NCBI GenBank assembly: GCA_017621205.1
Contig: JAGATQ010000033.1
Span: 1-49,397 of the forward strand
DNA: 49,397 nt
Source: Lachnospira sp.
GTDB lineage: Bacteria; Bacillota; Clostridia; Lachnospirales; Lachnospiraceae
Reading direction: 5' to 3'
The position numbers were made by a program, and so were the translations under genes. The first letter of the stretch is position 1. Every line of letters begins with the position of its first letter. Below are positions 17,061 through 26,139 of the stretch, one piece after another. The notes below the pieces were generated by a model. That model was not told the origin of the DNA, searched no databases, and worked only from the letters and a program-made list of their open reading frames with translations.

Positions 17061-17990
17061 CTAACGAACAAAGGAAACAATTAAAACCATACTCCCGGTC
17101 AGCAGTACCGACTCCGTTTGGCTGGTTATAATCAGATGGTCTCCTTTTTTAATCTCCTCTTCGTTACAGGTTCCTGCCCCTTCAATCACAGATACATTGA
17201 TAAACGGATGGCAGTTATGTGTCCAAAATTCCCCTTCAATACTCCACTTCTGCACCGTAAAATATGGGCAGCTCACATAGGTCGTAATCATCGCTCCGCT
17301 TAGTCCGATTGTCTCAGGCTGCAGTGGATAGTCCACATGAGGCGTACAGATACAATCTATACTTTCCTTCGTATGTAAAGTACGTTTTTTCCCATTACTC
17401 AATCTATCATAATCATAGACACGGTAAGTAACATCACTGGACTGCTGCGTTTCTAACAATAGTGTCCCACCCTTAATAGCATGCAGGCAGCCCGGTTCAA
17501 TATGAAAAAAATCCCCTGGCTGAATCGGAAGCTCACGAATCAGCTCACGAAAACGCCCCTCCTCAATATATTCCTGCAATTCCTTTTTATTTCTTGCATG
17601 ATGTCCGATAACGATGGATGCATCCTTCTTACAATCCAATATATACCAGCACTCTGTCTTGCCAAGAGAGCCATGTTCCCTCTCCATAGCATACGCATCA
17701 TCCGGATGCACCTGAATGCTTAAATCCTTCTCTGCCCCAATCACCTTCACCAGCAGTGGAAATACTGCATCCTTAAGATTGCCAAACAATTCCCTACGAT
17801 TGGCATAGCACCACGATAACGTCCTCCCCTTATATTCTCCATTGGCAATAAGACAATCTCCATGGGGGTGTGCGCTGATTCCCCAGCATTCTCCCGCCTG
17901 CTTTGGTGCTTCCTTATAAGCAAAATCTACAAGGGCCGTCCCACCCCAGACAGTCGATTGAAATATCGGTTGTAATCGCAATATCTGCAT
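17061..17990 (-). CDS. manA: Type I mannose-6-phosphate isomerase
   Basis: The enzyme interconverts mannose 6-phosphate and fructose 6-phosphate in the cytoplasm. At 309 residues it is the short Firmicute class I form. Zinc ligands are visible in QVHPDD (Gln and His) and KTECWYIL (Glu), with the last His in EPGCLHAIKGG. The active-site block TYRVYDYDR is also present. The ATG at 17990 has GGGAGA upstream. It is the first gene of a probable two-gene operon with the YczE/cytidylate-kinase-like fusion, whose start lies 12 nt downstream. An intergenic hairpin repeat (18031-18090) lies just upstream of it. Confidence 0.93.
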   Translation of the reverse strand: MQILRLQPIFQSTVWGGTALVDFAYKEAPKQAGECWGISAHPHGDCLIANGEYKGRTLSWCYANRRELFGNLKDAVFPLLVKVIGAEKDLSIQVHPDDAYAMEREHGSLGKTECWYILDCKKDASIVIGHHARNKKELQEYIEEGRFRELIRELPIQPGDFFHIEPGCLHAIKGGTLLLETQQSSDVTYRVYDYDRLSNGKKRTLHTKESIDCICTPHVDYPLQPETIGLSGAMITTYVSCPYFTVQKWSIEGEFWTHNCHPFINVSVIEGAGTCNEEEIKKGDHLIITSQTESVLLTGSMVLIVSFVR

Positions 17991-18030
17991 ATTTCATCTC
18001 TCCCGGCTCTTTTATATTTTTTTACTTACC

Positions 18031-18090
18031 CAGACTTCGTACATTGTAATTACCAGCATAATATACACTTCATTTACGAAGTTCGAGTTA
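18031..18090. repeat. Intergenic hairpin repeat, copy A
   Basis: This 60-bp sequence is shared with 38181-38242. The last 32 bases (TAATATA.ACTTCAT.T.CGA...GTTA) match at 27 of 32 positions, and the first half matches with mostly transition differences. The ends pair: CTTCGTACAT with ATTTACGAAG. Where the two copies differ in the stem, the partner base changes too. It lies between manA and the sensor kinase gene. Confidence 0.6.
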
Positions 18091-18283
18091 CCTATATTAT
18101 AATACATAAAAAAGAAGCTTCTGTAAATAACACCTTACACAAACATATATTTTATTCTTGTAGTCAAGCCTTAAGAGTGATAAAATATTAAATTGAAGAT
18201 TATGAAAATATTTGAGGGCAATATCGGCGATTAGCCATGATATAATTGCCAAAATATATATCATTCAGGGAGGGAATCTACAT

Positions 18284-21265
18284 ATGAATGCGAAAGCCAA
18301 AAAATCATTACAGGAAATCATATATGTCGTAATTCTTATATTAGCCATTATTGTATTGTTTTTCTGGTATACAACACAAAATCGTACCCGTATGGAAGAA
18401 CGAAACAAAACTTACGCTGCCGACTCGGCACAAATGACGGCAAACCGCATAGATGAAGAATTAAAAAATGCCAAAAAACGAATCAGCACCTATTCCTATT
18501 TTATAGGAAACAGCTTAAAGGAACCTCGAATCAGTGCAGAGACCTTAAAGGAGATGGAAGAAAACACAATATTTGATGCAATGATGTTTACCAATCTTAA
18601 TGGCATTGACTGCGCTTCTGATGGACGGACAACAAATGTAAAAAACGAAGACTTCTTTATTGATGGCATGAAAGGAAACAGTGATATTGATATTACATCT
18701 GATTCCTATTTCTATGACGAACCAATGATAAGCTTTTATTCCCCGATTCACTACAAGGGAGAAATCATCGGAGTACTGCGTGGGGCATACATGGCAAAAA
18801 AACACCTGCAGCATATGCTGAAAACCACTTATTTCAACGAAAAAGCCGATGTGTATCTTTGCACACTGGATGAAAAGGTAATTGCATGCTCATGTGGCAA
18901 GGAACACGATGGCAATATTATTGATAATCTGCTGGAATCCGGTGTTATTGATAACGCAACTGCCACCAAGTCAAAAAAGATATTTCAAAAAGGAGGCTCA
19001 GGAGCTTTTCTCTGTGATTCCAACAGCAAGACAGATAATATCTGCGTTATTAATCTTCCAGATAACGATTACGTCCTTGTACAGACCTTCCCAAAAAAGA
19101 TTACACAGAAAATGACCCGGGACGAAAACCTTGTTGGTGTAAGGCTGGAAGCCATTTTGATTGGATTGTTTATCATCTATATCATTTTATTGTTAATCCG
19201 TGCAGGCAAGGACATGAAACAAACACTTCATGCAGAACGTTCCGTCGCTGACCGTAAGGAACGACAGTACCGTGCTGCCATTACCTCCAGTGCTTTTTGT
19301 ACCTTTGAGTTTAACTTAACAAAGGACCTCGTTGAGAATGACATTGTATGTATAATAGATGACAAACCTGTGTCCCTGCTTGAGAAAGCAGGCTTAGAGA
19401 CAGACTGCAGGGTCTCCGAATGCTTTGAGGAATGGAAAGCCTTTATTGCCGAAGAATCCATGGAAGAATATAGCAAAATCGTAAACACAGAATATTTAAA
19501 GGAAGAGTTTGCCAAGGGACAGACAGAAGTAAATCTTGACTATTGGGTCCACGACTCCAAAGATACACAAATGTGTGTCCGCCAATCCTTTATTATGACT
19601 CAGGATTATGAAACAAATGATATTATGGTTATGGTAGTATCCAAGGAAATTACCGATATTGTGAAGAAACAGAAGGAACAGACACAGGCACTTCAGGATG
19701 CATTGATGCAGGCACAACATGCCAGCAGAGCAAAGACCACGTTCCTTTCCAATATGTCTCATGATATCCGCACCCCAATGAATGCAATTATTGGTTTTAC
19801 AACCATTGCAGTAAGCCACATTGATAACAAAGAACAGGTTAAGGATTGCCTTCAGAAGGTTCTCTCCTCCAGTAATCATTTATTAAGCTTGATTAATGAT
19901 ATTCTTGATATGAGCAGAATCGAAAGTGGGAAAATACAAATTAAAGAACAGGACTGCAACATCTCAGAACTGATGCATAATCTGATTAACATTATCCAGC
20001 CACAGGTAAAGGCGAAGCAACTGGAACTATTTATTGATACCTTTGAAGTTGTCAATGAGGATGTCATTGCAGACTCCCTAAAATTGAATCAGGTATTTAT
20101 TAACCTAATGAGCAACGCAGTAAAATATACCCCGGCAGGTGGAACCGTTTCCCTACGGATTATGCAAAAAACAACATTTCATCACGGATATGGAGATTAT
20201 GTATTTATTATCAAAGACAATGGAATCGGCATGTCTAAGGAATTTGTAAAACACATATTTGAACCATTTGAACGGGAATCAACGGTAACACAATCCGGAA
20301 TTCAGGGAACCGGACTTGGCATGGCTATCACCAAAAATATCGTCGAGATGATGAATGGTACTATCACGGTGGAGAGCGAAACCGGTAAAGGCAGCACGTT
20401 TACAGTAGAGCTTACACTTAAGCTGCAGGATATTGAAAAGAATGCGGAACAGCTAAAAGAGCTGAATGGACTTCGTGCCATGGTGGTGGATGATGACTTT
20501 AATGTATGTGACAGCGTAAGCAAAATGCTGAAGCAGCTTGGAATGCGTGCAGAATGGACAACCTCGGGCAGAGAAGCCGTATATCGTGCAAAAATGGCAC
20601 ATGATGAGGGAGATTCCTACCACACTTATATTATTGACTGGCAGATGCCTGACCTAAGCGGTATAGAAACTGCAAAGAAAATTCGCAGTCAGGTTGGCGA
20701 GGAAGCACCTATCATTATTTTAACCGCATACGATTGGTCCGATATCGAAGAAGAAGCAAAGGCAGCAGGAGTAACTGCCTTCTGTGCAAAGCCTCTCTTT
20801 ATGTCTGACTTAAAATCTGCCCTGCTTGCTGCCAACACCTCAGAAGATAAGGAGGAAAACACTTCATGGTCAATGGCTGATTTTAGCGGCAAACGCATCC
20901 TTCTTGTAGAGGATATTGAATTGAACAGAGAGATTGCGGAAGTCATATTGACAGAAGCCGGCTTCCTTGTAGAATCTGCCCCCGACGGAACAGATGCGGT
21001 AGCAATGATGGAAAAAGCGGAAGAATACTACTATGATGCAATTTTAATGGATGTACAGATGCCAATCATGGATGGATATGAAGCAACACGCACAATCCGT
21101 AATATGCCAAGAAAGGATGTCAAAGATCTACCAATTATTGCAATGACAGCAAACGCTTTAGAGGAAGATAAAGAGGCGGCATTAAAAAATGGAATGAATG
21201 CCCATATAGCAAAGCCTTTGGATATGGATATCTTTATCTCTGTACTTAGCAAATATTTAAATTAA
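18284..21265 (+). CDS. Membrane hybrid sensor histidine kinase with two receiver domains
   Basis: The 993-residue protein starts at the ATG at 18284, which has AGGGAGGG upstream; an in-frame ATG 72 bp earlier lacks an RBS. There is one N-terminal membrane helix (about 14-34), an extracytoplasmic Cache-like sensor region (about 40-290), and a second membrane helix (LIGLFIIYIILLLI). A PAS-like segment follows. The HisKA block SNMSHDIRTPMNAIIGF has the phosphoacceptor His493, and the HATPase_c has N (INLMSNAVKYTP), G1 (DNGIGMS) and G2 (GTGLGMAI) boxes. Two REC domains have phosphoacceptors Asp785 (IDWQMPDLSG) and Asp923 (MDVQMPIMDGYEA). There is no HPt and no output domain, so the phosphate may be passed to an HPt elsewhere or the RECs may act by binding. 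No partner regulator is adjacent. Confidence 0.92.
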   Translation: MNAKAKKSLQEIIYVVILILAIIVLFFWYTTQNRTRMEERNKTYAADSAQMTANRIDEELKNAKKRISTYSYFIGNSLKEPRISAETLKEMEENTIFDAMMFTNLNGIDCASDGRTTNVKNEDFFIDGMKGNSDIDITSDSYFYDEPMISFYSPIHYKGEIIGVLRGAYMAKKHLQHMLKTTYFNEKADVYLCTLDEKVIACSCGKEHDGNIIDNLLESGVIDNATATKSKKIFQKGGSGAFLCDSNSKTDNICVINLPDNDYVLVQTFPKKITQKMTRDENLVGVRLEAILIGLFIIYIILLLIRAGKDMKQTLHAERSVADRKERQYRAAITSSAFCTFEFNLTKDLVENDIVCIIDDKPVSLLEKAGLETDCRVSECFEEWKAFIAEESMEEYSKIVNTEYLKEEFAKGQTEVNLDYWVHDSKDTQMCVRQSFIMTQDYETNDIMVMVVSKEITDIVKKQKEQTQALQDALMQAQHASRAKTTFLSNMSHDIRTPMNAIIGFTTIAVSHIDNKEQVKDCLQKVLSSSNHLLSLINDILDMSRIESGKIQIKEQDCNISELMHNLINIIQPQVKAKQLELFIDTFEVVNEDVIADSLKLNQVFINLMSNAVKYTPAGGTVSLRIMQKTTFHHGYGDYVFIIKDNGIGMSKEFVKHIFEPFERESTVTQSGIQGTGLGMAITKNIVEMMNGTITVESETGKGSTFTVELTLKLQDIEKNAEQLKELNGLRAMVVDDDFNVCDSVSKMLKQLGMRAEWTTSGREAVYRAKMAHDEGDSYHTYIIDWQMPDLSGIETAKKIRSQVGEEAPIIILTAYDWSDIEEEAKAAGVTAFCAKPLFMSDLKSALLAANTSEDKEENTSWSMADFSGKRILLVEDIELNREIAEVILTEAGFLVESAPDGTDAVAMMEKAEEYYYDAILMDVQMPIMDGYEATRTIRNMPRKDVKDLPIIAMTANALEEDKEAALKNGMNAHIAKPLDMDIFISVLSKYLN

Positions 21266-21286
21266 CAGCACTTTCCAACAAACTAT

Positions 21287-21331
21287 AAAAAAGCATTCGC
21301 AGCATTGTGTCATTGCTACGAATGCTTTTTA
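21287..21331. terminator. Bidirectional terminator after the hybrid kinase
   Basis: The 16-nt arms AGCATTCGCAGCATTG (21292-21307) and CATTGCTACGAATGCT (21311-21326) pair with two mismatches. They are flanked by AAAAAA on the left and TTTTT on the right, which suits both the kinase (+) and the anti-sigma gene (-). Confidence 0.85.
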
Positions 21332-21384
21332 TAATTTGGAATTTTATTAAAGGGAACAGGATACCTATCGCCGTATACATGCAG

Positions 21385-22389
21385 TTATTTCATTGCAAAT
21401 TCTGTATCTCCGATAACAAAGCTTTTTACATTATCTAAAAGTATCATATTGCCATAAACGCCATCTTCTCTCCATGACCATGAGCCATCACCATTATCCA
21501 CAGGGCCACATCCACATTTAAGTTCAACCACTTCTCCGCTTTTCAAATGAATTTCCATTGGCATATCAATGAAATCACTGCCTGACAGCTTATCTTTTGT
21601 TGTAACCCTGACAGAAAACCCTATCGGAGATATCAACAGTTCATCTATCGTTCCTTCGCTATTACCATATTGGAACCTTTGCCCTGTAGCAAGATTCACA
21701 GAACAATCTTTTGTTTCAAAAGGAATATCAAAATCCCATTTCCCTGAAACATTTTTCAGCTTATCATCAACCCGCAATTGCATATCTTCTAAGGATATCC
21801 ATACCTTATCTTTTATATGCTCCATATACGTAAGTGCAATATAATATTCAATACAATTGGCATGATTGCTGCCGTCCACATTACCGGTTACCCCATGCAT
21901 ACCTGAATACTCCCCATTATTGATTCCCTGAAATTCCACAGCATCCGGCACTTCGCCACTATCCAATAAAGTACCGCCATCCGATTTCTCAATTTTAAAA
22001 ACAACTCCCAAATTTTTACCATCGCCAATGATTCCTTCTGCCGATATCTTGTATCCACTATCTTCCGCCACAATGTCTGTAGAAGCTCCCATTGTACCAG
22101 CCACCTCTACTTCCTCCTCTGTATGGATTCCAAATACCTTCTTAAAGGAATCCGGTATAGGCAGCCATCCCGCAGCTACACTAATTGTACCCATTCCTAT
22201 CATTACACAGGCACAGGCGGCTGTAGAGACAAGTGCCTTTTTCCATATCTTTTTACGATTTTTCATTTTACGAAGCTCCCTTAACATATGCTTTTTGGCA
22301 ATTTTGCTTTCATAATCAGATAGTTTCTCATTTTCAAATTCCTCAAGATTCATTTCTGCATGATTCAATAATTCATAAATATCTTCCAT
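21385..22389 (-). CDS. DUF4179-type membrane anti-sigma factor
   Basis: This 334-residue protein begins with a short acidic cytoplasmic segment (EDIYELLNHAEMNLEEFENE...LSDYE) of the kind that binds ECF sigma factors. A basic stretch and one membrane helix (ALVSTAACACVMIGMGTISVAA, about 51-72) follow, with a large extracytoplasmic domain after that. The DUF4179 region begins IPDSFKKVFGI and is followed by Gly-rich beta strands. It starts 2 nt after the stop of the sigma gene, so both are translated from one mRNA. The role is inferred: hold the sigma factor at the membrane until an envelope signal releases it. The signal is unknown. Confidence 0.82.
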   Translation of the reverse strand: MEDIYELLNHAEMNLEEFENEKLSDYESKIAKKHMLRELRKMKNRKKIWKKALVSTAACACVMIGMGTISVAAGWLPIPDSFKKVFGIHTEEEVEVAGTMGASTDIVAEDSGYKISAEGIIGDGKNLGVVFKIEKSDGGTLLDSGEVPDAVEFQGINNGEYSGMHGVTGNVDGSNHANCIEYYIALTYMEHIKDKVWISLEDMQLRVDDKLKNVSGKWDFDIPFETKDCSVNLATGQRFQYGNSEGTIDELLISPIGFSVRVTTKDKLSGSDFIDMPMEIHLKSGEVVELKCGCGPVDNGDGSWSWREDGVYGNMILLDNVKSFVIGDTEFAMK

Positions 22390-22391
22390 AA

Positions 22392-22934
22392 TTACACTCC
22401 TTTTTGCATTCTCAATTTCTTTTTTGCCCGTGAAATCCGATTATAAATAACGGATTTTTCAATATTCAACTCCTGACTTACCTGTTCCACTGGTTCCTCA
22501 TTTGCATATATCCTTATCAGGATTTCTCTGTCCTGTGGTTTGAGTATTGAGAGCAGTTCTTCCGTTCGTGCTGAAATTTCATTATCAAGAATTGCCAATC
22601 TATCTTCACTTTGTAATTCATAATTTTCCATTTCATCATAAACGATTTTATCCGTCTCATACTTGTGCTTTCGCATATAATCAATTGATTTATATTTTGC
22701 AATTGCAGCAATCCAGTTTTTAAAGCTATTCTTGTCCGGCTGAAAAGAAGCAATATGCTCCCATACGGAAAGAAGTACATCATTAAAACACTCCTCCTGC
22801 TTACCATTAAGGCACGACATATTTTTCCTGATTACAGCCTTAATAAGACCTCCATATTCATCAATTACATACATCAATGCATCCTCATTTTTCATATATA
22901 ACTGATCAATAAAATTATCATTATCTATCGTCAT
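22392..22934 (-). CDS. ECF-type RNA polymerase sigma-70 factor
   Basis: This 180-residue protein has sigma region 2 (YGGLIKAVIRKNMSCLNGKQEECFNDVLLSVWEHI...FKNWIAAIAKYKSIDYMRKHK) and region 4 (LSILKPQDREILIRIYANEEPVEQVSQELNIEKSVIYNRISRAKKKLR). It has no region 1 or 3, so it is an ECF factor that redirects RNA polymerase. I start it at the ATG at 22934, where GGAGG lies 7 nt upstream; the in-frame TTG at 22937 is too close to the RBS. It is first in a two-gene operon with the DUF4179 anti-sigma factor, the standard arrangement. I could not identify its target promoter. Confidence 0.9.
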   Translation of the reverse strand: MTIDNDNFIDQLYMKNEDALMYVIDEYGGLIKAVIRKNMSCLNGKQEECFNDVLLSVWEHIASFQPDKNSFKNWIAAIAKYKSIDYMRKHKYETDKIVYDEMENYELQSEDRLAILDNEISARTEELLSILKPQDREILIRIYANEEPVEQVSQELNIEKSVIYNRISRAKKKLRMQKGV

Positions 22935-23047
22935 CAACTACCCTCCCTAACAAAGCTTCCCGGAAATTTTGTCTTACAATTAATTATACGAATAAACTTT
23001 GTCATTTCTATCAAAATTATAAAAAAATAATTACCGCAAAAAATTTA

Positions 23048-23098
23048 TGCGACAAAAAGTAAAATATATTTGACAATATGTCGCACGTATGATATACT
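23048..23098 (+). promoter_or_regulatory. Strong promoter of the ABC operon, -35 overlapped by an inverted repeat
   Basis: -35 TTGACA (23070-23075) and -10 TATACT (23093-23098) have a 17-nt spacer. TGCGACA (23048-23054) and its exact complement TGTCGCA (23079-23085) flank the -35 box with centres 31 bp apart (about three turns). They are therefore candidate half-sites for the XRE regulator encoded at the end of this operon. Confidence 0.65.
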
Positions 23099-23137
23099 CC
23101 CTATGGAACAGGAAAAGTAATAAAAAATGGAGGGAGA

Positions 23138-23656
23138 ATGATGATAACTGAAAACATTTCCTATGTATTGGGTTTTTTGACCGGTCTGATATTAGTCATA
23201 CTCATATCAACAGTAATACACATGAAAATGAATAAAGGAAAGAAGAGCTATGATGAACGGCAGCAGCTTGCAAGAGGACGGGCAGCGCAATATGGTTTCT
23301 TTGTAACCATTTTTTACATGCTCATGGCAGGAATCATAAAGCCAAAGGGAATCCCTATGGATACCCTTATGTATATCGGAGCCTGCCTCGGTCTTTTCAT
23401 ATTCGGCTGTATCTGTATTATCAAGGATGCCTATTTCACTATTTCCATCCAGAGTACAACAGCCAAAATTCTATTCTGTTCCCTGGTTTTCCTTGCCTCT
23501 ATCATAAATCTGATACTTGGAATATACGGAAACACATTGGGAAACAAAGCACACCTTTTAAATCTTATGCTGGGAATTATGCTTGCAGCCTTGCTGCTGA
23601 TTTTGCTTGGTAAAATATTATATGATAAAAATAAGGAGGATGACCATGAAGCTTGA
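23138..23656 (+). CDS. Four-helix membrane protein with DER....RG.AAQ motif, first gene of ABC operon
   Basis: This 172-residue protein has four hydrophobic helices (about 8-28, 53-72, 80-100 and 110-130, with a further one near 140-160). After the first helix comes a short basic cytoplasmic loop, KGKKSYDERQQLARGRAAQ, a motif shared with the membrane protein at 41981. I do not know a function. The location points to a helper of the ABC exporter or a membrane partner of the XRE regulator. The RBS GGAGGG lies just before ATGATG, and either Met could serve. Its 3' end overlaps the ATPase start by 11 nt (23646-23656), so translation is probably coupled. Confidence 0.7.
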   Translation: MMITENISYVLGFLTGLILVILISTVIHMKMNKGKKSYDERQQLARGRAAQYGFFVTIFYMLMAGIIKPKGIPMDTLMYIGACLGLFIFGCICIIKDAYFTISIQSTTAKILFCSLVFLASIINLILGIYGNTLGNKAHLLNLMLGIMLAALLLILLGKILYDKNKEDDHEA

Positions 23657-24560
23657 AGTTAAAAACATCAAAAAGTCTTTTGGAGATAAGGAGATATTAA
23701 AGGATATATCCTTTTCGGTAGAAAGCGGGAAAGCATTGGGGCTTTTAGGAAGAAACGGTGCCGGCAAGACAACCACAATCCGAATATTAATGGATGTATT
23801 CCATGCCAATTCGGGGGAGATTCTTCTGGATGGAGCGAAATTTGAACCACAGAAGATACAGATTGGATATCTGCCGGAGGAACGGGGCTTATATCCGAAG
23901 CGTGTGATTATCGAACAGATGGTATATCTGGCAAGACTCCGGGGAATCGACAAAAAGAAAGCGGTTGCCAACTCCAAAAAATGGCTTGACCGCCTTTCAG
24001 TCGGACAATATGAAAAGAAACTATTAGAAACACTCTCCAAGGGCAACCAGCAGAAGGTGCAATTGGCGGCAACACTGGTATGTGACCCAGATATTGTCAT
24101 TCTGGATGAACCATTCAGTGGTCTTGACCCGGTAAATTCCCAGATACTGAAGGATGTCATAAAGGAATTGATTGCTGAGGGAAAAATCGTCATTTTTTCC
24201 AGCCATCAGATGAGCTATGTGGAAGAGTTTTGTGAGGACATTGTGATTATCAACCAAGGCGAGATTGTACTGGACGGTAATCTCTTAGAGATTCAGAAAG
24301 AGTGTGGAAAAAATCAACTGGTCGTAAGTGGTGAAAATCTTAGCAAAGAAGAATTAAGCGTACTTTTAAATAACCAGCTTGCAGATTGCATAGAGGTAAC
24401 CGGGGAAACCAAGCAGGATGTAATTGTAAAGCTGTTGAATGGAACTTCCAAAAACCAGCTCTTTAAGCGTCTTGCCAATATTGACACATTAACAGTGGAA
24501 CATTTTGAAATATATAAACCATCGTTAAATGATATCTTTGTAGAAAGGGTGGGTGAATAA
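23646..24560 (+). CDS. ABC transporter ATP-binding protein (NatA-like)
   Basis: This 304-residue ATPase of an ABC-2 type exporter has Walker A GRNGAGKTT, Q-loop region YLPEERGLYP, signature LSKGNQQKVQ (the usual LSGGQ varied to LSKGN, as in this subfamily), Walker B DIVILDEPFSGLDP and H-loop FSSHQMS. A C-terminal 80-residue extension (GENLSKEELSVLL...) is typical of NatA/DUF4162-like ATPases. The start is placed at 23646, which has AAGGAGG upstream; the open frame continues upstream to 23607 without an RBS. It is followed by the permease 2 nt after its stop codon. It supplies ATP-driven export; the substrate (Na+, a peptide or a lipid) cannot be told from sequence. Confidence 0.9.
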   Translation: MKLEVKNIKKSFGDKEILKDISFSVESGKALGLLGRNGAGKTTTIRILMDVFHANSGEILLDGAKFEPQKIQIGYLPEERGLYPKRVIIEQMVYLARLRGIDKKKAVANSKKWLDRLSVGQYEKKLLETLSKGNQQKVQLAATLVCDPDIVILDEPFSGLDPVNSQILKDVIKELIAEGKIVIFSSHQMSYVEEFCEDIVIINQGEIVLDGNLLEIQKECGKNQLVVSGENLSKEELSVLLNNQLADCIEVTGETKQDVIVKLLNGTSKNQLFKRLANIDTLTVEHFEIYKPSLNDIFVERVGE

Positions 24561-24562
24561 AG

Positions 24563-25837
24563 ATGAAAAAATTTATGACTGTTTTTGAGTTTGAATTAAT
24601 AAGCTACATCAAGAATAAATCCTACATGGTTACAACAATCCTAATTGCAGTTATCATTGGAGCATTGATGTTTCTTCCCAGTATCTTTGACATGTCAGAT
24701 ATGTTAGGCATCGAACAGACACAGCAGCAGGAGGATACGGATATAGACAAGGAGGAAGCAACGGACACTGAGGAAGAAAGCGACACCTTTGGTATCGTTG
24801 ACAAAACCGGATATCTAAGCGACACTGCCATACTAGAACAGGCATTTGGAAATGCAGAATTTAAAACTATGGATAGTGAAGAGGACCTTAAAAAAGCAGT
24901 GACTAATGAAGACATCAGTGCAGGCTTTTATGTCACAGATGACACAAGCTATAAGTACTACGTTTTAAACCGTGAGATGTGGGATGAAAATCAGACAGTC
25001 TTTGATACGCTCCTTTCTACTATCCACAAACAGATATACTGTCAGAACAAGGGAATAAACTATCAGGAATTTGCCGAGGGGTACGAATCCCCAATTAATT
25101 GTGATGCGGAAGTGTTAGGCAAGGATGCAGCAGATAATTACTGGTATTGTTATGCATTAGTAATCATTATTTTCATGGTAATTATTATCTATGGTGTCAT
25201 GATTGCAACCGCAGTCACAACTGAGAAAAGCAACCGTTCTATTGAGGTATTAGTCACCAGTATTGATTCCAAATACCTGCTGTTTGGCAAGGTATTTGCC
25301 GGCACTGTTGCCGTGGTTGTGCAACTGGCACTCATAGTTGGTGCCGCCTTAACCGGCTATGCCTTTAACCATGACGCCTGGGGCAATAAGCTGGATATGC
25401 TCCTTGATATTCCGGCTGATGTACTGGCAGCCTTTGCTATATTTGGAATTGGCGGATTCCTCTTCTACGCCTTTTTATATGGAGTCTTAGGAGCGTTGGT
25501 ATCCAAGACAGAAGATATTAATAAATCCGTCGGCTCTTTACAGATGATTATCATGATTGTATATTTTGCGGTAATGTTTCAACTGCAAAATCCGGATGGT
25601 ATTATCATGAAAATTTGTTCCTATCTACCCGTAAGCTCCTATTCCGCAATGTTTGTAAGAATCAGTATGGGAAGCGTAGCTACTTGGGAGATTATCCTGT
25701 CAGCAGTCATATTGTTTGTATCGATTATCTTTGTCGGATGGCTCGGTGCCAAAATCTATCGTATGGGTACATTACGCTATGGCAATCCGATTAAGATAAG
25801 CAACGCACTAAAGGCATTGAAGCAGGAGGAATCATGA
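24563..25837 (+). CDS. ABC-2 type permease (NatB-like)
   Basis: This 424-residue permease has one N-terminal helix (VTTILIAVIIGALMFLPSIF) followed by a long acidic extracytoplasmic domain of about 140 residues (TQQQEDTDIDKEEATDTEEE). A cluster of five or six helices makes up the rest (YCYALVIIIFMVIIIYGVMIA onward). This is the ABC-2/NatB layout, and the TTEKSNRSIEVLVTSID coupling block is characteristic. It pairs with the ATPase immediately upstream and overlaps the XRE gene by 4 nt (ATGA, 25834-25837). It probably exports an ion or amphipathic compound out of the cell. Confidence 0.88.
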   Translation: MKKFMTVFEFELISYIKNKSYMVTTILIAVIIGALMFLPSIFDMSDMLGIEQTQQQEDTDIDKEEATDTEEESDTFGIVDKTGYLSDTAILEQAFGNAEFKTMDSEEDLKKAVTNEDISAGFYVTDDTSYKYYVLNREMWDENQTVFDTLLSTIHKQIYCQNKGINYQEFAEGYESPINCDAEVLGKDAADNYWYCYALVIIIFMVIIIYGVMIATAVTTEKSNRSIEVLVTSIDSKYLLFGKVFAGTVAVVVQLALIVGAALTGYAFNHDAWGNKLDMLLDIPADVLAAFAIFGIGGFLFYAFLYGVLGALVSKTEDINKSVGSLQMIIMIVYFAVMFQLQNPDGIIMKICSYLPVSSYSAMFVRISMGSVATWEIILSAVILFVSIIFVGWLGAKIYRMGTLRYGNPIKISNALKALKQEES

Positions 25838-26028
25838 AAAACCTTCGTTTAAAAGCTGCACGGGCAGGAAAAGACCTTTCACAAGCAGAGCTTGCAAAGC
25901 TGTGCGGTGTCTCCCGGCAAACAATTAATGCGATTGAAAAAGGGGACTATAACCCTACCATTCAGCTATGCATTACAATATGCAAAGTCCTAAGCAAAAC
26001 CTTGGACGAATTGTTTTGGGAGGAATAA
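25834..26028 (+). CDS. Small XRE-family transcriptional regulator (YozG-like)
   Basis: This 64-residue protein is essentially a single HTH_3 domain: LSQAELAKLCGVSRQTINAIEKGDYNPTI...ICKVLSKTLDELFW. It is made by translational coupling (ATGA overlap) with the permease. Proteins of this type commonly regulate the operon that encodes them. The promoter dyad TGCGACA...TGTCGCA at 23048-23085 is the natural operator candidate. There is no effector domain, so the signal must act on DNA binding in some other way, possibly through the DER-motif membrane protein at the start of the operon. Confidence 0.88.
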   Translation: MKNLRLKAARAGKDLSQAELAKLCGVSRQTINAIEKGDYNPTIQLCITICKVLSKTLDELFWEE

Positions 26029-26104
26029 CTATTGCTTTCCATTCGCTCTCAGATTATATATGTACCATCACCATTCCGGCATATATCATATACAAAGTGA
26101 AACT

Positions 26105-26139
26105 AAAAAATTGAGGCTGTTATCCGGCCTCAATTTTTT
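26105..26139. terminator. Bidirectional terminator
   Basis: AAAAAATTGAGGC (26105-26117) and GCCTCAATTTTTT (26127-26139) pair perfectly around a 9-nt loop. It sits between the XRE gene (+) and the DUF4129-like gene (-) and reaches the stop codon of the latter. Confidence 0.88.
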
